Shown here piece after piece: positions 1 to 10,287 of a stretch of DNA of 64,000 nt. A program made the position numbers and the translations under genes. The DNA lies in NCBI GenBank assembly GCA_902591315.1, contig CACJAI010000002.1:1-64000 (forward strand), written 5' to 3'. The notes beneath the pieces are model-generated. The model did no database searches and was not told the origin of the DNA. It saw only the letters and a list, made by a program, of their open reading frames with translations. How positions within the stretch are numbered: position 1 is the first letter of the stretch; every line of letters begins with the position of its first letter. The DNA comes from an uncultured Alphaproteobacteria bacterium. GTDB taxonomy: Bacteria > Pseudomonadota > Alphaproteobacteria > HIMB59.

Positions 1-312
<312 letters not shown>

Positions 313-352
313 CTGTTAGAATGCTAATAACCGGCAGTTCATTACTGACTGT

Positions 353-1438
353 ATGAAGATAATAATTTTTTCTAAGACTATTTTTTTACTTATTTTTTGT
401 TTTTTAATACTTTTCAGCACCCACTTATATTCAAAAACTTTAGTAAAAACTGGAGTTTCTCTGGATAATCCCTGGGGGATGACTTGGATAGATGACTACT
501 TGTTGATTACTCAAAAATCAGGTGAAATTTTCCTTGTGAATACAAACGATTATTCACAAACAAAAATTGATCACAACATTCCTTTTGTTCAACACGGCCA
601 AGGAGGGCTTTTAGATATTGTAAGTGAAAAGAATTTTATATGGGTTACTGGCTCAATTAAGAAAAATGGCAAATACACAACTGCTGTGTATTCTGCAGAG
701 CTTAGAGAAAATAAGCTCATTAATGAAAATCTTATATATGAGGCTTTACCATATTTTGGTAATGGTAAACACTTTGGTTCTCGAATAGAAATTCTTGATG
801 ATTACCTTTATGTAAGTATTGGTGAAAGAGGAAAAGGCATGATTGCTCAGGACTTCTCAAATTCAATTGGCTCAATAATCAGAATACATAAAAATGGTGA
901 GCACCCTAAAGACAATCCTTACATATCGGGTAATGATTGGCTGCCTGAGTTATTTCAAATTGGTGTTAGGAACCCTCAAGGGATGACTTTGGACCCTCAT
1001 ACTAAATCTATTTATATATCTAATCATGGACCTAAAGGAGGAGACTTTATAGGTAAAGTTCTTAGAGGTACTAATTATGGTTGGAAGAAAATAGGATGGG
1101 GAGGAACAAATTACTCTGGAACTAAAATTGGAGATGGCAATGCTTGGGAACCTGGTTTTTTAAAACCAGAATTTACTTGGGTACCTTCAATTGCAGTTAG
1201 TGGTATCAAATTCTATCAAGGAGATGCTTTTCCAGAATGGCAAAATTCACTTTTGGTGTCCTCATTAAAATTCAGATATTTATCTGTATTGCATAGAGAA
1301 AATAATAAATTTGTTAAAGAGGAAATTATATTTCAAGATAAAATTGGGAGAGTCAGAGATATGGAAATAGATAGATTGGGATATATATATATTATAGCTG
1401 ACGAGTCTAGCTCAAATTTATTTGTTTTAAAACCATAG
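353..1438 (+). CDS. PQQ-dependent sugar dehydrogenase-like (glucose/sorbosone dehydrogenase family), secreted
   Basis: Signal peptide; 'DNPWGMTWIDD', 'IGVRNPQGMTLDPHTKSIYISNHGPKGGD', 'NYGWKKIGWG' motifs. Confidence 0.85.
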   Translation: MKIIIFSKTIFLLIFCFLILFSTHLYSKTLVKTGVSLDNPWGMTWIDDYLLITQKSGEIFLVNTNDYSQTKIDHNIPFVQHGQGGLLDIVSEKNFIWVTGSIKKNGKYTTAVYSAELRENKLINENLIYEALPYFGNGKHFGSRIEILDDYLYVSIGERGKGMIAQDFSNSIGSIIRIHKNGEHPKDNPYISGNDWLPELFQIGVRNPQGMTLDPHTKSIYISNHGPKGGDFIGKVLRGTNYGWKKIGWGGTNYSGTKIGDGNAWEPGFLKPEFTWVPSIAVSGIKFYQGDAFPEWQNSLLVSSLKFRYLSVLHRENNKFVKEEIIFQDKIGRVRDMEIDRLGYIYIIADESSSNLFVLKP

Positions 1439-1458
1439 CTTTAATCTATCCTAATCAA

Positions 1459-1761
1459 ATGCGAAATATTTTACTTTTAATTTTCATATTTTTTTATTTT
1501 AGTTTGTATGCATATAATGAAGATGAAATAATTTGTATTGCAACTTATGAATTAGCTACAGATTTTTTTTCATCAATGAAAGATGAAAAAACCTCACAGG
1601 AGATGTTTCAAAAAAAACAAGAATTACTCGATAAATACGAGGATGGTCATTTTCCATTAGAAGATATAGAATTTATGAAAACAGAAATACACTATGCTTG
1701 GTCGAACAATTTTGATTTCCTCCCCCCTATTTTAGAAAATTGTGTCCAAAATATTAAGTAA
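1459..1761 (+). CDS. Small secreted hypothetical protein
   Basis: ORF with N-terminal hydrophobic signal-like segment. Confidence 0.5.
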   Translation: MRNILLLIFIFFYFSLYAYNEDEIICIATYELATDFFSSMKDEKTSQEMFQKKQELLDKYEDGHFPLEDIEFMKTEIHYAWSNNFDFLPPILENCVQNIK

Positions 1762-1823
1762 AATAAGTCTATAAATAGGATAATTACTATGAATTATTTC
1801 TGCTGTCTGTATAAAATTAAAAT

Positions 1824-2801
1824 ATGAAAATTCTAGTTGTGGGTGGCATCGGATACATAGGCTCACATATGTTAAAGCGTTTCAAAGAAACAAATTATGA
1901 CATTGAAATTCTTGATAATTTATCAAGTGGACAAAAAGAGAATACTCAAAATTACAAACTTCATGTTTGTGACTTATCAGATAAGGACACAGTTTATAAA
2001 ATATTGTCAGAGCAAAACTATGATCTTGTAATGCATTTTGCAGCATCTATTAATGTTGAGGAGTCCTATTACGATCCAAAAAAATATCGACAAAATAATG
2101 TTATCAACACAATTAACCTTCTTGAGTGTATGAGAGATTTAAAAATTAATAAATTTATATTTTCTTCATCTGCTGCTGTTTATGGTGAACCAGAGCATCT
2201 TCCGATTACCGAACTTCATAATTTTAATCCAGTAAATCCTTATGGTAATACAAAAGCAGAAGTTGAAAATACTTTGAAAAATTATGAGGAGTCTTGTGGT
2301 TTAAAATATGTATCACTGAGATACTTTAATGCTTGTGGCGCTCATCTCGATGGCACAATAGGTGAAATGCATGATCCAGAAACACACCTAATACCACTTG
2401 TGCTTCAAGTTGCTTCCGGTAGAAAAAAACATATTAGTATTTTTGGTGATGATTATCCCACCCCTGATGGCACTTGTGTGAGAGATTATGTTCATGTAAT
2501 GGACATAGTAGAGGCTCATATATTAGCTATGGAAAATTTAACGAATACAAACAAGTCTCAAGTTTTTAATATTGGCAACAATAAGGGTTTTAGTGTTAAT
2601 CAAATTATTCAGATGGCCAAAGAAATTACTAAAGTCGATATTCCCTTCAAAATTAAAGGAAGGCGAAAAGGAGACCCAGCAGAGTTAATTGCTGACAATA
2701 AAAAAATAATGAATTTATTAAACTGGACCCCAAAATACTCTGACTTAGAGACTATCGTCAAATCAGCATGGAATTGGGAAAAAACGTTAAAAATAAAGTA
2801 A
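1824..2801 (+). CDS. galE: UDP-glucose 4-epimerase
   Basis: GxxGxxG 'VVGGIGYIGSHM', SSAAVYG, YGNTK, 'RYFNACGAHLDGTIGE'. Confidence 0.92.
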   Translation: MKILVVGGIGYIGSHMLKRFKETNYDIEILDNLSSGQKENTQNYKLHVCDLSDKDTVYKILSEQNYDLVMHFAASINVEESYYDPKKYRQNNVINTINLLECMRDLKINKFIFSSSAAVYGEPEHLPITELHNFNPVNPYGNTKAEVENTLKNYEESCGLKYVSLRYFNACGAHLDGTIGEMHDPETHLIPLVLQVASGRKKHISIFGDDYPTPDGTCVRDYVHVMDIVEAHILAMENLTNTNKSQVFNIGNNKGFSVNQIIQMAKEITKVDIPFKIKGRRKGDPAELIADNKKIMNLLNWTPKYSDLETIVKSAWNWEKTLKIK

Positions 2802-2863
2802 ATTAGCTATTTTACTGTATCAATATAATTATTTTAATATAATAAGACTGCTTAATTAAATAC

Positions 2864-2878
2864 AATCTAATTTAGATT
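2864..2878. promoter_or_regulatory. Palindrome AATCTAA-T-TTAGATT just upstream of the Shine-Dalgarno of the sugar-binding protein gene
   Basis: 7-bp perfect inverted repeat read directly; followed by AGGAGG. Confidence 0.35.
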
Positions 2879-2892
2879 TGTAGGAGGATAAA

Positions 2893-4134
2893 ATGAAAAA
2901 AATCATAGCTACTTTAACAGCTATTCTAAGTATGGGATTTTCTTCTTCATTCGCAGGGACATTAGTCATTAATACTGATTTAACTGATCCAGCTCCAAAA
3001 GCAGCGTTTGAATGGGCTTTTAATAAATTCCAAGAAGAAAACCCTGACGTCACAATTGAAGTTAATAACTTCGATCATGAAGGATATAAACAAGCAATTA
3101 GAAATTTTTTAACCACAAGTCCCCCTGATGTTTTCAATTGGTATGCAGGAAACAGAATGCTTCCATTTGTAAGAGCAGGGCTTGTTGAGGATGTATCAGA
3201 TATCTGGTCAGACACCGGATGGGTTGATGGAAATTTAACAGAGGGTATGTCTCACGCTAAGAAACCAATGACTATTGGTGGCAAACAGTGGGGTATTCCA
3301 TACACCTATTACCAGTGGGGTGTTTATTACAGAAAAGATATTTTTGAGGCCAACGGAATTTCAGTACCAACAACTTGGGATGAATTTGTTGCTGCCTGTG
3401 CAACATTGAAAGCCGCAGGTGTTACACCAATTACGATTGGATCAAAGTATCTTTGGACAACAGCAGGTGTCTTTGACTATTTAAACTTAAGAACAAATGG
3501 TTATGAGTTCCACATGGCTTTGACAAAAGGTGAAATACCTTACACTGACCCTAGAGTGCATGCTGTATTTGACAAGTGGGATGAGTTAGTTAAACCAGGA
3601 TATTTTCTCGAAAATCATGCCTCACTTGCTTGGCAAGAAGCAATTCCTCCAATGATTAATGGAGAGGCAGCGATGTATGTTATGGGTAACTTCTCAGTTG
3701 CATTATTCAAAGAGGGTGGTTTAACAAATGACAACCTCGGCTTTTTCCAATTTCCAGAAATAACACCTGGTATTCCTATGGCTGAAGAGGCACCAACGGA
3801 TACGATGCACATTGCATCTGGGGCCAAAAATAAGACAGATGCAAAAAGATTCTTGATCTTTTTAAGCAGAGCAGATGTTCAAGAGGAGATGAATAAGACT
3901 CTAGGACAGCTTCCAGTTAATAGCGGCTCTAAAGTTGATCCAGATCCATTTTTAGAAGCAGGTTTGAATATGTTAAATAACGCATATGCAATGGCGCAAT
4001 TCTACGACAGGGATGCCCCAGCAGAAATGGCCTCTGAAGGAATGAAGGGTTTTCAAGAATATATGGTTAATCCTGATAGAAGAGATAAAATTCTTGAGCG
4101 TTTAGAAAAAGTACGCCAAAGAGTTTATAAATAA
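2893..4134 (+). CDS. Sugar ABC transporter substrate-binding protein (family 1)
   Basis: Signal peptide, 'PDVFNWYAGNRMLPFVRAGLVEDVSDIW', 'YTYYQWGVYYRKDIFEANGISVPTTWDEF'. Confidence 0.92.
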   Translation: MKKIIATLTAILSMGFSSSFAGTLVINTDLTDPAPKAAFEWAFNKFQEENPDVTIEVNNFDHEGYKQAIRNFLTTSPPDVFNWYAGNRMLPFVRAGLVEDVSDIWSDTGWVDGNLTEGMSHAKKPMTIGGKQWGIPYTYYQWGVYYRKDIFEANGISVPTTWDEFVAACATLKAAGVTPITIGSKYLWTTAGVFDYLNLRTNGYEFHMALTKGEIPYTDPRVHAVFDKWDELVKPGYFLENHASLAWQEAIPPMINGEAAMYVMGNFSVALFKEGGLTNDNLGFFQFPEITPGIPMAEEAPTDTMHIASGAKNKTDAKRFLIFLSRADVQEEMNKTLGQLPVNSGSKVDPDPFLEAGLNMLNNAYAMAQFYDRDAPAEMASEGMKGFQEYMVNPDRRDKILERLEKVRQRVYK

Positions 4135-4146
4135 TCAATTTCAATT

Positions 4147-4167
4147 GGGGTGGTTTTCAACCACCCC
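4147..4167 (+). terminator. Perfect 9-bp intercistronic hairpin GGGGTGGTT-TTC-AACCACCCC after the SBP gene
   Basis: Read directly; no strong U-tract, so likely mRNA-stability/attenuation element rather than full terminator. Confidence 0.7.
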
Positions 4168-4177
4168 ATTTCTTAAC

Positions 4178-5095
4178 GTGCCTAATTCAACACAAGTTAC
4201 ATATAGAAAGTCATCATGGTGGAAACTTAATCAACAAAGGTTAACACCATGGATTTTTTTGTTTCCAGGTTTATTACTATTTTTAGTCTATGTAATCTGG
4301 CCGATTTTTAATTCTTTATACATTTCTTTATTACAATGGGACGGGCTATCTCCAGCAATTTACGTTGGATTATCAAATTATATAGAATTATTGGATGACG
4401 AGTATTTTTATATTTCGTTAATGAATAATCTTAAATGGTTAATCTTATTTATGTTAGCTGTCCCAATAGGACTAGGCTTAGCAATATTTTTAAATCAAAC
4501 TATTTTTGGTATAAGACTCATCAAATCTCTTTTCTTTTTCCCTTTTGTAATTTCCCAAGTTGTTATAGGAATTATATTTTCATGGTTTTACAATCCAAGA
4601 GGTGTTATTGGGCCTTTTTTAGATAAATTAGGTCTCAGTAATTATGCCATATTAGCAGATGAGAATTTTGCTACCTATGGAATTATCTTTGCAGGAATTT
4701 ACCCACAAATTGCATACTGTATGATCTTGTATTTAACGGGCTTAAACAATCTTAATACAGATCAAATTGAGGCAGGTAGAATGGATGGTGCAAAAGGTTT
4801 CTCTTTATTTAAAAATATTATCTTACCTCAATTGAAGCCAGCCACTTTTCTAGCAATTGTTGTAACTGTGATCGGATCCCTGAGAAGTTTTGACATGGTT
4901 GCTATAATGACACAAGGTGGCCCATATGGTTCAACTAATGTTTTAGCATATTATATGTTTGAGACCGCTTTAAGCGAATATGGATATAGAATGGGTTATG
5001 GTTCAGCTATTGCAGCAGTTTTATTCACCATAATGATGTTCTATATATTATTTTTTATTTATCGGATGTATCAAAGTGAGAAAAAAGGACTTTAA
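4178..5095 (+). CDS. Sugar ABC transporter permease (MalF-like)
   Basis: Multiple TM segments and EAA motif 'EAGRMDGAKGFSLFKNIILPQLKP'; start moved to GTG 4178 because the ORF-track start (4145) translates the hairpin. Confidence 0.85.
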   Translation: MPNSTQVTYRKSSWWKLNQQRLTPWIFLFPGLLLFLVYVIWPIFNSLYISLLQWDGLSPAIYVGLSNYIELLDDEYFYISLMNNLKWLILFMLAVPIGLGLAIFLNQTIFGIRLIKSLFFFPFVISQVVIGIIFSWFYNPRGVIGPFLDKLGLSNYAILADENFATYGIIFAGIYPQIAYCMILYLTGLNNLNTDQIEAGRMDGAKGFSLFKNIILPQLKPATFLAIVVTVIGSLRSFDMVAIMTQGGPYGSTNVLAYYMFETALSEYGYRMGYGSAIAAVLFTIMMFYILFFIYRMYQSEKKGL

Positions 5096-5947
5096 ATGTT
5101 TCCCATACCAATTCAAAAAAGACCTTTAATTAACAGGATTTCATACAAAATACTTGTACCTGTATCTTTGTTCATTTGGTTGATCCCTCTAATAGGGATT
5201 ATGCTTACTTCAATTAGAGGTCTAGGAGATATCACCGCAGGAAATTATTGGGGCATACCTAGCGAATTTTTATTATTTAGTAATATTAAAGATGTATTTC
5301 AAAATACCCCAATGTTGTCTTACATAATTAATAGTTTTAAAATAACCATCCCTACTGTAATAGGTGCTGTTGCTATAAGCTGTATGACAGGTTTTGCTTT
5401 AGCATCATACAAGTTTAAAGCAAATCTTTTTATCTTTTTCACGTTTATCGCTGGAAATTTTGTTCCCTTTCAAATTTTAATGATACCTGTTCGAGACCTG
5501 ACTTTCCAAATGGGTTTGTATGATACAGTTACAGGTTTAGTTCTATTTCATGTTGCCTTTCAAACTGGCTTTTGTACTTTATTTATGAGAAATTTTATCA
5601 AAGCTTTACCAAATGAGTTATTTGAGGCTGCAAGGATTGATGGTACTTCGGAGTTTAATATATTCTTAAAGATAGTAGTTCCCCTGACAAGACCGGCTAT
5701 CGCTGCATTGTCTGTGTTAATATTTACATTTATTTGGAATGATTTTTTTTGGGCAACTGTTTTAATTCAAGGACAACACGCAATGCCAATTACTGCAGGT
5801 TTGAAATCTCTAAATGGTCAATGGGTTACTGTCTATCATCTTTTATCTGCTGGATCAATAATCGCAGCAGTTCCTCCTGTGATAATGTTTTTTCTAATGC
5901 AAAAACATTTTATTGCTGGTCTTACACTAGGCGCTAGTAAGGGATAG
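5096..5947 (+). CDS. Sugar ABC transporter permease (MalG-like)
   Basis: EAA motif 'EAARIDGTSEFNIFLKIVVPLTRPAIAA'. Confidence 0.9.
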   Translation: MFPIPIQKRPLINRISYKILVPVSLFIWLIPLIGIMLTSIRGLGDITAGNYWGIPSEFLLFSNIKDVFQNTPMLSYIINSFKITIPTVIGAVAISCMTGFALASYKFKANLFIFFTFIAGNFVPFQILMIPVRDLTFQMGLYDTVTGLVLFHVAFQTGFCTLFMRNFIKALPNELFEAARIDGTSEFNIFLKIVVPLTRPAIAALSVLIFTFIWNDFFWATVLIQGQHAMPITAGLKSLNGQWVTVYHLLSAGSIIAAVPPVIMFFLMQKHFIAGLTLGASKG

Positions 5948-5949
5948 AA

Positions 5950-7278
5950 TTGGCTAAAATCACTTTTATAGGTGCGGGCAGTACTGTCTTCATGAAAAGT
6001 ATTTTGGCAGATATTTTACTTGAGCCGGAATTAAATTCGTTTGATATTGCCTTACATGATATAGACCCAAAAAGATTAAAAACATCACAAATAGTAGCTG
6101 ATAATATATGTAAGTCGCTAAAAGCTCCGGCATCAATAAAAACTTCGTTAGATAGAAAAGAGGCTCTTAAAGGCGCTGATTTTGTTATAGTTATGATACA
6201 GGTTGGAGGTTATGAACCCTCAACTGTTATTGATTTTGAAATACCAGCCAAGTATGGACTTCAACAAACAATTGCAGACACGATAGGTATTGGAGGCATT
6301 ATGCGCGGGTTGAGAACAGTTCCTGTTTTAGTTGAAATAGCCAAAGATATTATAGAACAATGCCCTAAAGCATGGATGCTTCAATATGTAAATCCTATGG
6401 CAATCAATTGTCTAGCTCTCTCAGACTTTGTTCCTGAGCTTCAATATGTAGGACTTTGTCATTCTGTCCAAGGTACAGCTGCTGATTTAGCAAGAGACAT
6501 AAATGAAGATTTAAGCAAAATTCAATATGAGTGCTCTGGAATAAATCATATGTCATTTTTTACAAAGTTTGAAAAAAAATTGGGTAATGGTTTAACGGAA
6601 GATCTTTACCCTAAAATTTTTAAGGCAGGAGAGGAAGGGAATTTTGGCACCAATTGGGATGGTTGTTCAAATCACGTAAGATATGAAGTATTGAAAAGGC
6701 TTGGTTATTTTGTTACGGAGTCATCGGAACATTTCGCAGAATATACGCCTTGGTTTATTAAAAATCACCAAAAAGAATTAATTTCAAAATTTGATATTCC
6801 AGTTAATGAATACATTCGTCGCTGTAAAAAACAAATTCAAGAATGGGAAATTCAAGAAAAAGAGTTAATTAGTAAACCTCAAAAAGAATATAATAAATCT
6901 GTCGAGTATGCTTCGAGAATAATTTTATCAATGGTAACTGGAAATCAAGACACTGTTTATGGTAATGTTCTTAATAAAAATTTCATACCCAATTTACCTA
7001 ACAATTGCTGCGTGGAGGTTCCTTGTACTGTTCAAAAAAATGACCTCACTCCAAAATCAGTACCACCATTACCTATGCACTTAGCAAATCTAATTCAGAC
7101 CAATATTAATGTTCAACAACTAACAGTTGAGGCTCTTAAAACTCTTAAGAAAGAGAGTATTTATCATGCTGCCATGCTAGACCCACACACCGCTGGTGAA
7201 CTTAATTTAGATCAAATTTGGAAAATGGTTGATGAGCTACTTGACGCTCATGGTTCAATGTTACCTGTTTTCAAATGA
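5950..7278 (+). CDS. melA: GH4 alpha-galactosidase-type NAD-dependent glycosidase
   Basis: N-terminal 'KITFIGAGSTVFMKSILADIL', NPMAIN, and 'GLCHSVQGT' (CHSV motif). Confidence 0.85.
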   Translation: MAKITFIGAGSTVFMKSILADILLEPELNSFDIALHDIDPKRLKTSQIVADNICKSLKAPASIKTSLDRKEALKGADFVIVMIQVGGYEPSTVIDFEIPAKYGLQQTIADTIGIGGIMRGLRTVPVLVEIAKDIIEQCPKAWMLQYVNPMAINCLALSDFVPELQYVGLCHSVQGTAADLARDINEDLSKIQYECSGINHMSFFTKFEKKLGNGLTEDLYPKIFKAGEEGNFGTNWDGCSNHVRYEVLKRLGYFVTESSEHFAEYTPWFIKNHQKELISKFDIPVNEYIRRCKKQIQEWEIQEKELISKPQKEYNKSVEYASRIILSMVTGNQDTVYGNVLNKNFIPNLPNNCCVEVPCTVQKNDLTPKSVPPLPMHLANLIQTNINVQQLTVEALKTLKKESIYHAAMLDPHTAGELNLDQIWKMVDELLDAHGSMLPVFK

Positions 7279-8333
7279 TGGCTAATCTATCGATAAAAAG
7301 AATTGATAGGGGCGATGGAAAAGAACTTATTTTATTTAGTCAAAACCCCATAAACTACAAAGTTTTTGAAGGCTTACCTCCAATCTCTGATAACAAGACT
7401 CATCTTAGGTACCACCCAACTCGCTCTGAATGGGTAGGATACTCAACATCAAGACAAAACAGAACCTTTTTACCTAAGGCCCTTGAATGTCCCTTATGTC
7501 TAATGAAAAATGACGATGCACCGAGTGACATTCCTGTTGACCAATATGAAGTTGCCATCTTTACAAATCGTTTTAGCTCATTCAAATTAGTCGAGGCTGA
7601 TATACCTCATTTAGAAGTAGAAACTAATCAGGCAGTAGGGACTTGTGATGTAATTTCTTATAGTTCGAAACATAATGATGAGTTTTCTAAGTTACCTATT
7701 GAGAGAATTGAACTAATTATTCAAGCACTATCTAACCGCACTGAAGAATTATATAATAATCCAAAAATTGAATTTGTTTTACCATTTGAAAACAAAGGAA
7801 AAGAAATTGGGGTTACTTTAGATCATCCTCATGGACAAATATATAGTTTTGGACATATTCCAGAATTGATTAAAAGGCAAGCTATAGTACAAAAATCAAA
7901 TCCTCTCGAAAAATATTTATCGAACATTCCTAAAGAATTAATTTTAAAAAAGAATTCTTCAGCTATATCCTTTGTGCCCCGTTGGGCTAGATACCCCTTT
8001 GAAATTTGGATAGTACCTTACCGAAGGACATCTAATATTTTTGAACTTTCACAAAATGAGCAAAAAGATCTTGCTGAACTTATGCTTGATGCCTCTAAAA
8101 GTTTAGACAAAGTATTTGATGATCCTATGCCGTATACTCTTGCATGGCAGCTATCTCCTAAAGGTTATGAGAATTCTTACCATTTTCATGTCTGCTTTCA
8201 ACCTATACGTAGATCAAAAACAAAATTAAAATATTTAGCAGGTGTTGAGCAAATTACAGGTTTTTTTTTAGTAGATCTTCCTCCAGAACGCTCAGCTCGA
8301 ATCTTGAGAGGTGAGGAACTTCCTGATGAATAG
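7275..8333 (+). CDS. galT: Galactose-1-phosphate uridylyltransferase
   Basis: 'RYHPTRSEWVGYSTSRQNRTFLP', 'CPLC', HPHGQIY. Confidence 0.92.
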   Translation: MMANLSIKRIDRGDGKELILFSQNPINYKVFEGLPPISDNKTHLRYHPTRSEWVGYSTSRQNRTFLPKALECPLCLMKNDDAPSDIPVDQYEVAIFTNRFSSFKLVEADIPHLEVETNQAVGTCDVISYSSKHNDEFSKLPIERIELIIQALSNRTEELYNNPKIEFVLPFENKGKEIGVTLDHPHGQIYSFGHIPELIKRQAIVQKSNPLEKYLSNIPKELILKKNSSAISFVPRWARYPFEIWIVPYRRTSNIFELSQNEQKDLAELMLDASKSLDKVFDDPMPYTLAWQLSPKGYENSYHFHVCFQPIRRSKTKLKYLAGVEQITGFFLVDLPPERSARILRGEELPDE

Positions 8334-9411
8334 TCAGTCTTTATTTAAGCAGCACTTCCACTATTCTGCAGTATCATCATCAGAGGCACATGGAAGAGTA
8401 AATTTAATTGGTGAACACACCGATTATAATAAAGGTTTTGTACTTCCAACATTAATCGAACAGAAAATTGAAGTAAGTCTTAGTCCTCGATTAGACTCTA
8501 AAATAGTAGGTATTTCTGAAGAATTTGGTGAAAAGACGGTATTATCTGACTCAAATACTGATGGTACTTGGATAGATTTTGTTAGAGGAGCTTTATATTA
8601 TATGGCAAAGGAAGGGCAACTAATTAAAGGTTTAGATATTGCGGTTGCCTCTAGTATTCCAACAGGGTCTGGATTATCCTCTTCAGCGGCATTTGAAATA
8701 GCAATGTTGAGGGCCTTGTGCCAAATGGTTGGACATGAACTATCATCAACTAAAATAGCAAAAATAGGACAGCTGATAGAACATCATTTTATAGGAACCT
8801 TTTGTGGAATAATGGATCAAATGTCATCATCAAAATCTAAATTTGGACAAGTATTATTCTTGGATTGTGAAAATTTGAATACAGAAATAGTACCTATCTT
8901 TAAAGATTATACTTTCATAATTATTCATTCTGGAAGCACGCGAAAACTTTCAGAAGGGTTATATAATGAAAGAAAAAGAGAGACAGAAATAGCTACTAAA
9001 TTTCTTAATGTTTCGTCATTACGCTATGCAGAAATTTCTGATTTAAATATTATTAAAGATCCTAAAATTTTAAGAAGAGCTAGACATGTCATTACAGAAA
9101 ACGATCGAGTAATAAAGGCTGTACAATTTTTAAAAAATAATAATGCGCAAGCATTTGGAAATTTAATGAACGAAAGTCATATTTCCATGGACAAAGATTA
9201 TGAAATATCTAGTCCTGAATTAAATCATATTGTTAAAACTGCTCAGTCATACGGTGCTTTAGGCGCAAGACTCACCGGAGCTGGATTTGGAGGTTGCACT
9301 GTGGTTTTGTCGTCAAATACTCGAAGAGATGATATTATCAAAAAAATATTAGAACATTGTCCTAAATCATATTTTGTTACCAATATAGGACAAAATATTA
9401 CACCTAACTAA
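8326..9411 (+). CDS. galK: Galactokinase
   Basis: 'GRVNLIGEHTDYNKGFVLPTLI', 'SSIPTGSGLSSSAAFEIA', 'GARLTGAGFGGCTVVL'; ATG overlaps the galT stop. Confidence 0.93.
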   Translation: MNSQSLFKQHFHYSAVSSSEAHGRVNLIGEHTDYNKGFVLPTLIEQKIEVSLSPRLDSKIVGISEEFGEKTVLSDSNTDGTWIDFVRGALYYMAKEGQLIKGLDIAVASSIPTGSGLSSSAAFEIAMLRALCQMVGHELSSTKIAKIGQLIEHHFIGTFCGIMDQMSSSKSKFGQVLFLDCENLNTEIVPIFKDYTFIIIHSGSTRKLSEGLYNERKRETEIATKFLNVSSLRYAEISDLNIIKDPKILRRARHVITENDRVIKAVQFLKNNNAQAFGNLMNESHISMDKDYEISSPELNHIVKTAQSYGALGARLTGAGFGGCTVVLSSNTRRDDIIKKILEHCPKSYFVTNIGQNITPN

Positions 9412-9412
9412 A

Positions 9413-10285
9413 ATGAATAAATTAAAAGTTACAACAATTCTTAAATGCAAAAATTTACTTGGCGAAAGTTGTTTTTGGGACCCAAGATATAACTGCTTAG
9501 TTTGGTCAGACATAGAAGCAAAGAAGGCATGGATGCTTGATGATAATAATCAAAGCTTTGTATTTAATTTACCAGATAGGGCCGGGTTTATTCTTCCAAG
9601 GAAAAAAGAGGGATTTATTATTGGATTTCCCAACTTTATTGCTATTTCTGATAAAAATTTTTCTTCATTTGAAAAAATATGCGAAGTTGAAATTACCAAT
9701 AATCAAACTCGAATTAATGATGCAAAAGTAGATCCTTATGGAGGCATAGTATTTGGTACTTATAATGAAGATCCGGATAAAATAAAAAGAAAGCCTATTG
9801 CTAATCTCTATAGACTTGCACCAAATTTATCTTTAACACAACTTTTGTCAAACATTACAGTTTCTAATGGAATAGCCTTTTCAGAAAACGAAAATATCAT
9901 GTATTTTGCTGATACTCCAACTGGTCGAATACAAAAATTCGAGTACACTAAAAATTTCAATAAGTTTTATGAATTAGAAACAAATATGATCTTTAAAAAT
10001 GTCGGTGAACCCGATGGAGCTACTGTAGATATAGATAATAACTATTGGTCAGCAAGAGTCAGAGGGAAATGTATTATTTGTGTTGATACAAAATATGAAA
10101 AAATCATAGAAAAAATTAGTCTTCCAACCAATACGCCCACATGTGTAACTTTTGGTGGTACTAATTTAAACAGTCTTTACATTACATCTTTAAGAGCAGA
10201 TCCTATTAGTGATAATGAAGATGGAAATCTTCATAAAATTGAAACTAGTACTCAAGGCCGTCCTCAACTTTTAACTGATATTTGA
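9413..10285 (+). CDS. SMP-30/gluconolactonase/LRE family protein
   Basis: 'LLGESCFWDPRYNCLVWSDIEAKKAW', 'RINDAKVDPYGGIVFGT', 'SNGIAFSENENIMYFADT'. Confidence 0.88.
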   Translation: MNKLKVTTILKCKNLLGESCFWDPRYNCLVWSDIEAKKAWMLDDNNQSFVFNLPDRAGFILPRKKEGFIIGFPNFIAISDKNFSSFEKICEVEITNNQTRINDAKVDPYGGIVFGTYNEDPDKIKRKPIANLYRLAPNLSLTQLLSNITVSNGIAFSENENIMYFADTPTGRIQKFEYTKNFNKFYELETNMIFKNVGEPDGATVDIDNNYWSARVRGKCIICVDTKYEKIIEKISLPTNTPTCVTFGGTNLNSLYITSLRADPISDNEDGNLHKIETSTQGRPQLLTDI

Positions 10286-10287
10286 TT

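Noticed and set aside
2856-3827. Minus-strand ORFs within the SBP gene
   Set aside because: Antisense frames of a clear solute-binding protein gene; no independent support.
4145-4177. N-terminal extension of the permease ORF (MGWFSTTPFLN...)
   Set aside because: It is the translation of the intercistronic hairpin GGGGTGGTT/AACCACCCC; GTG at 4178 is a better start.
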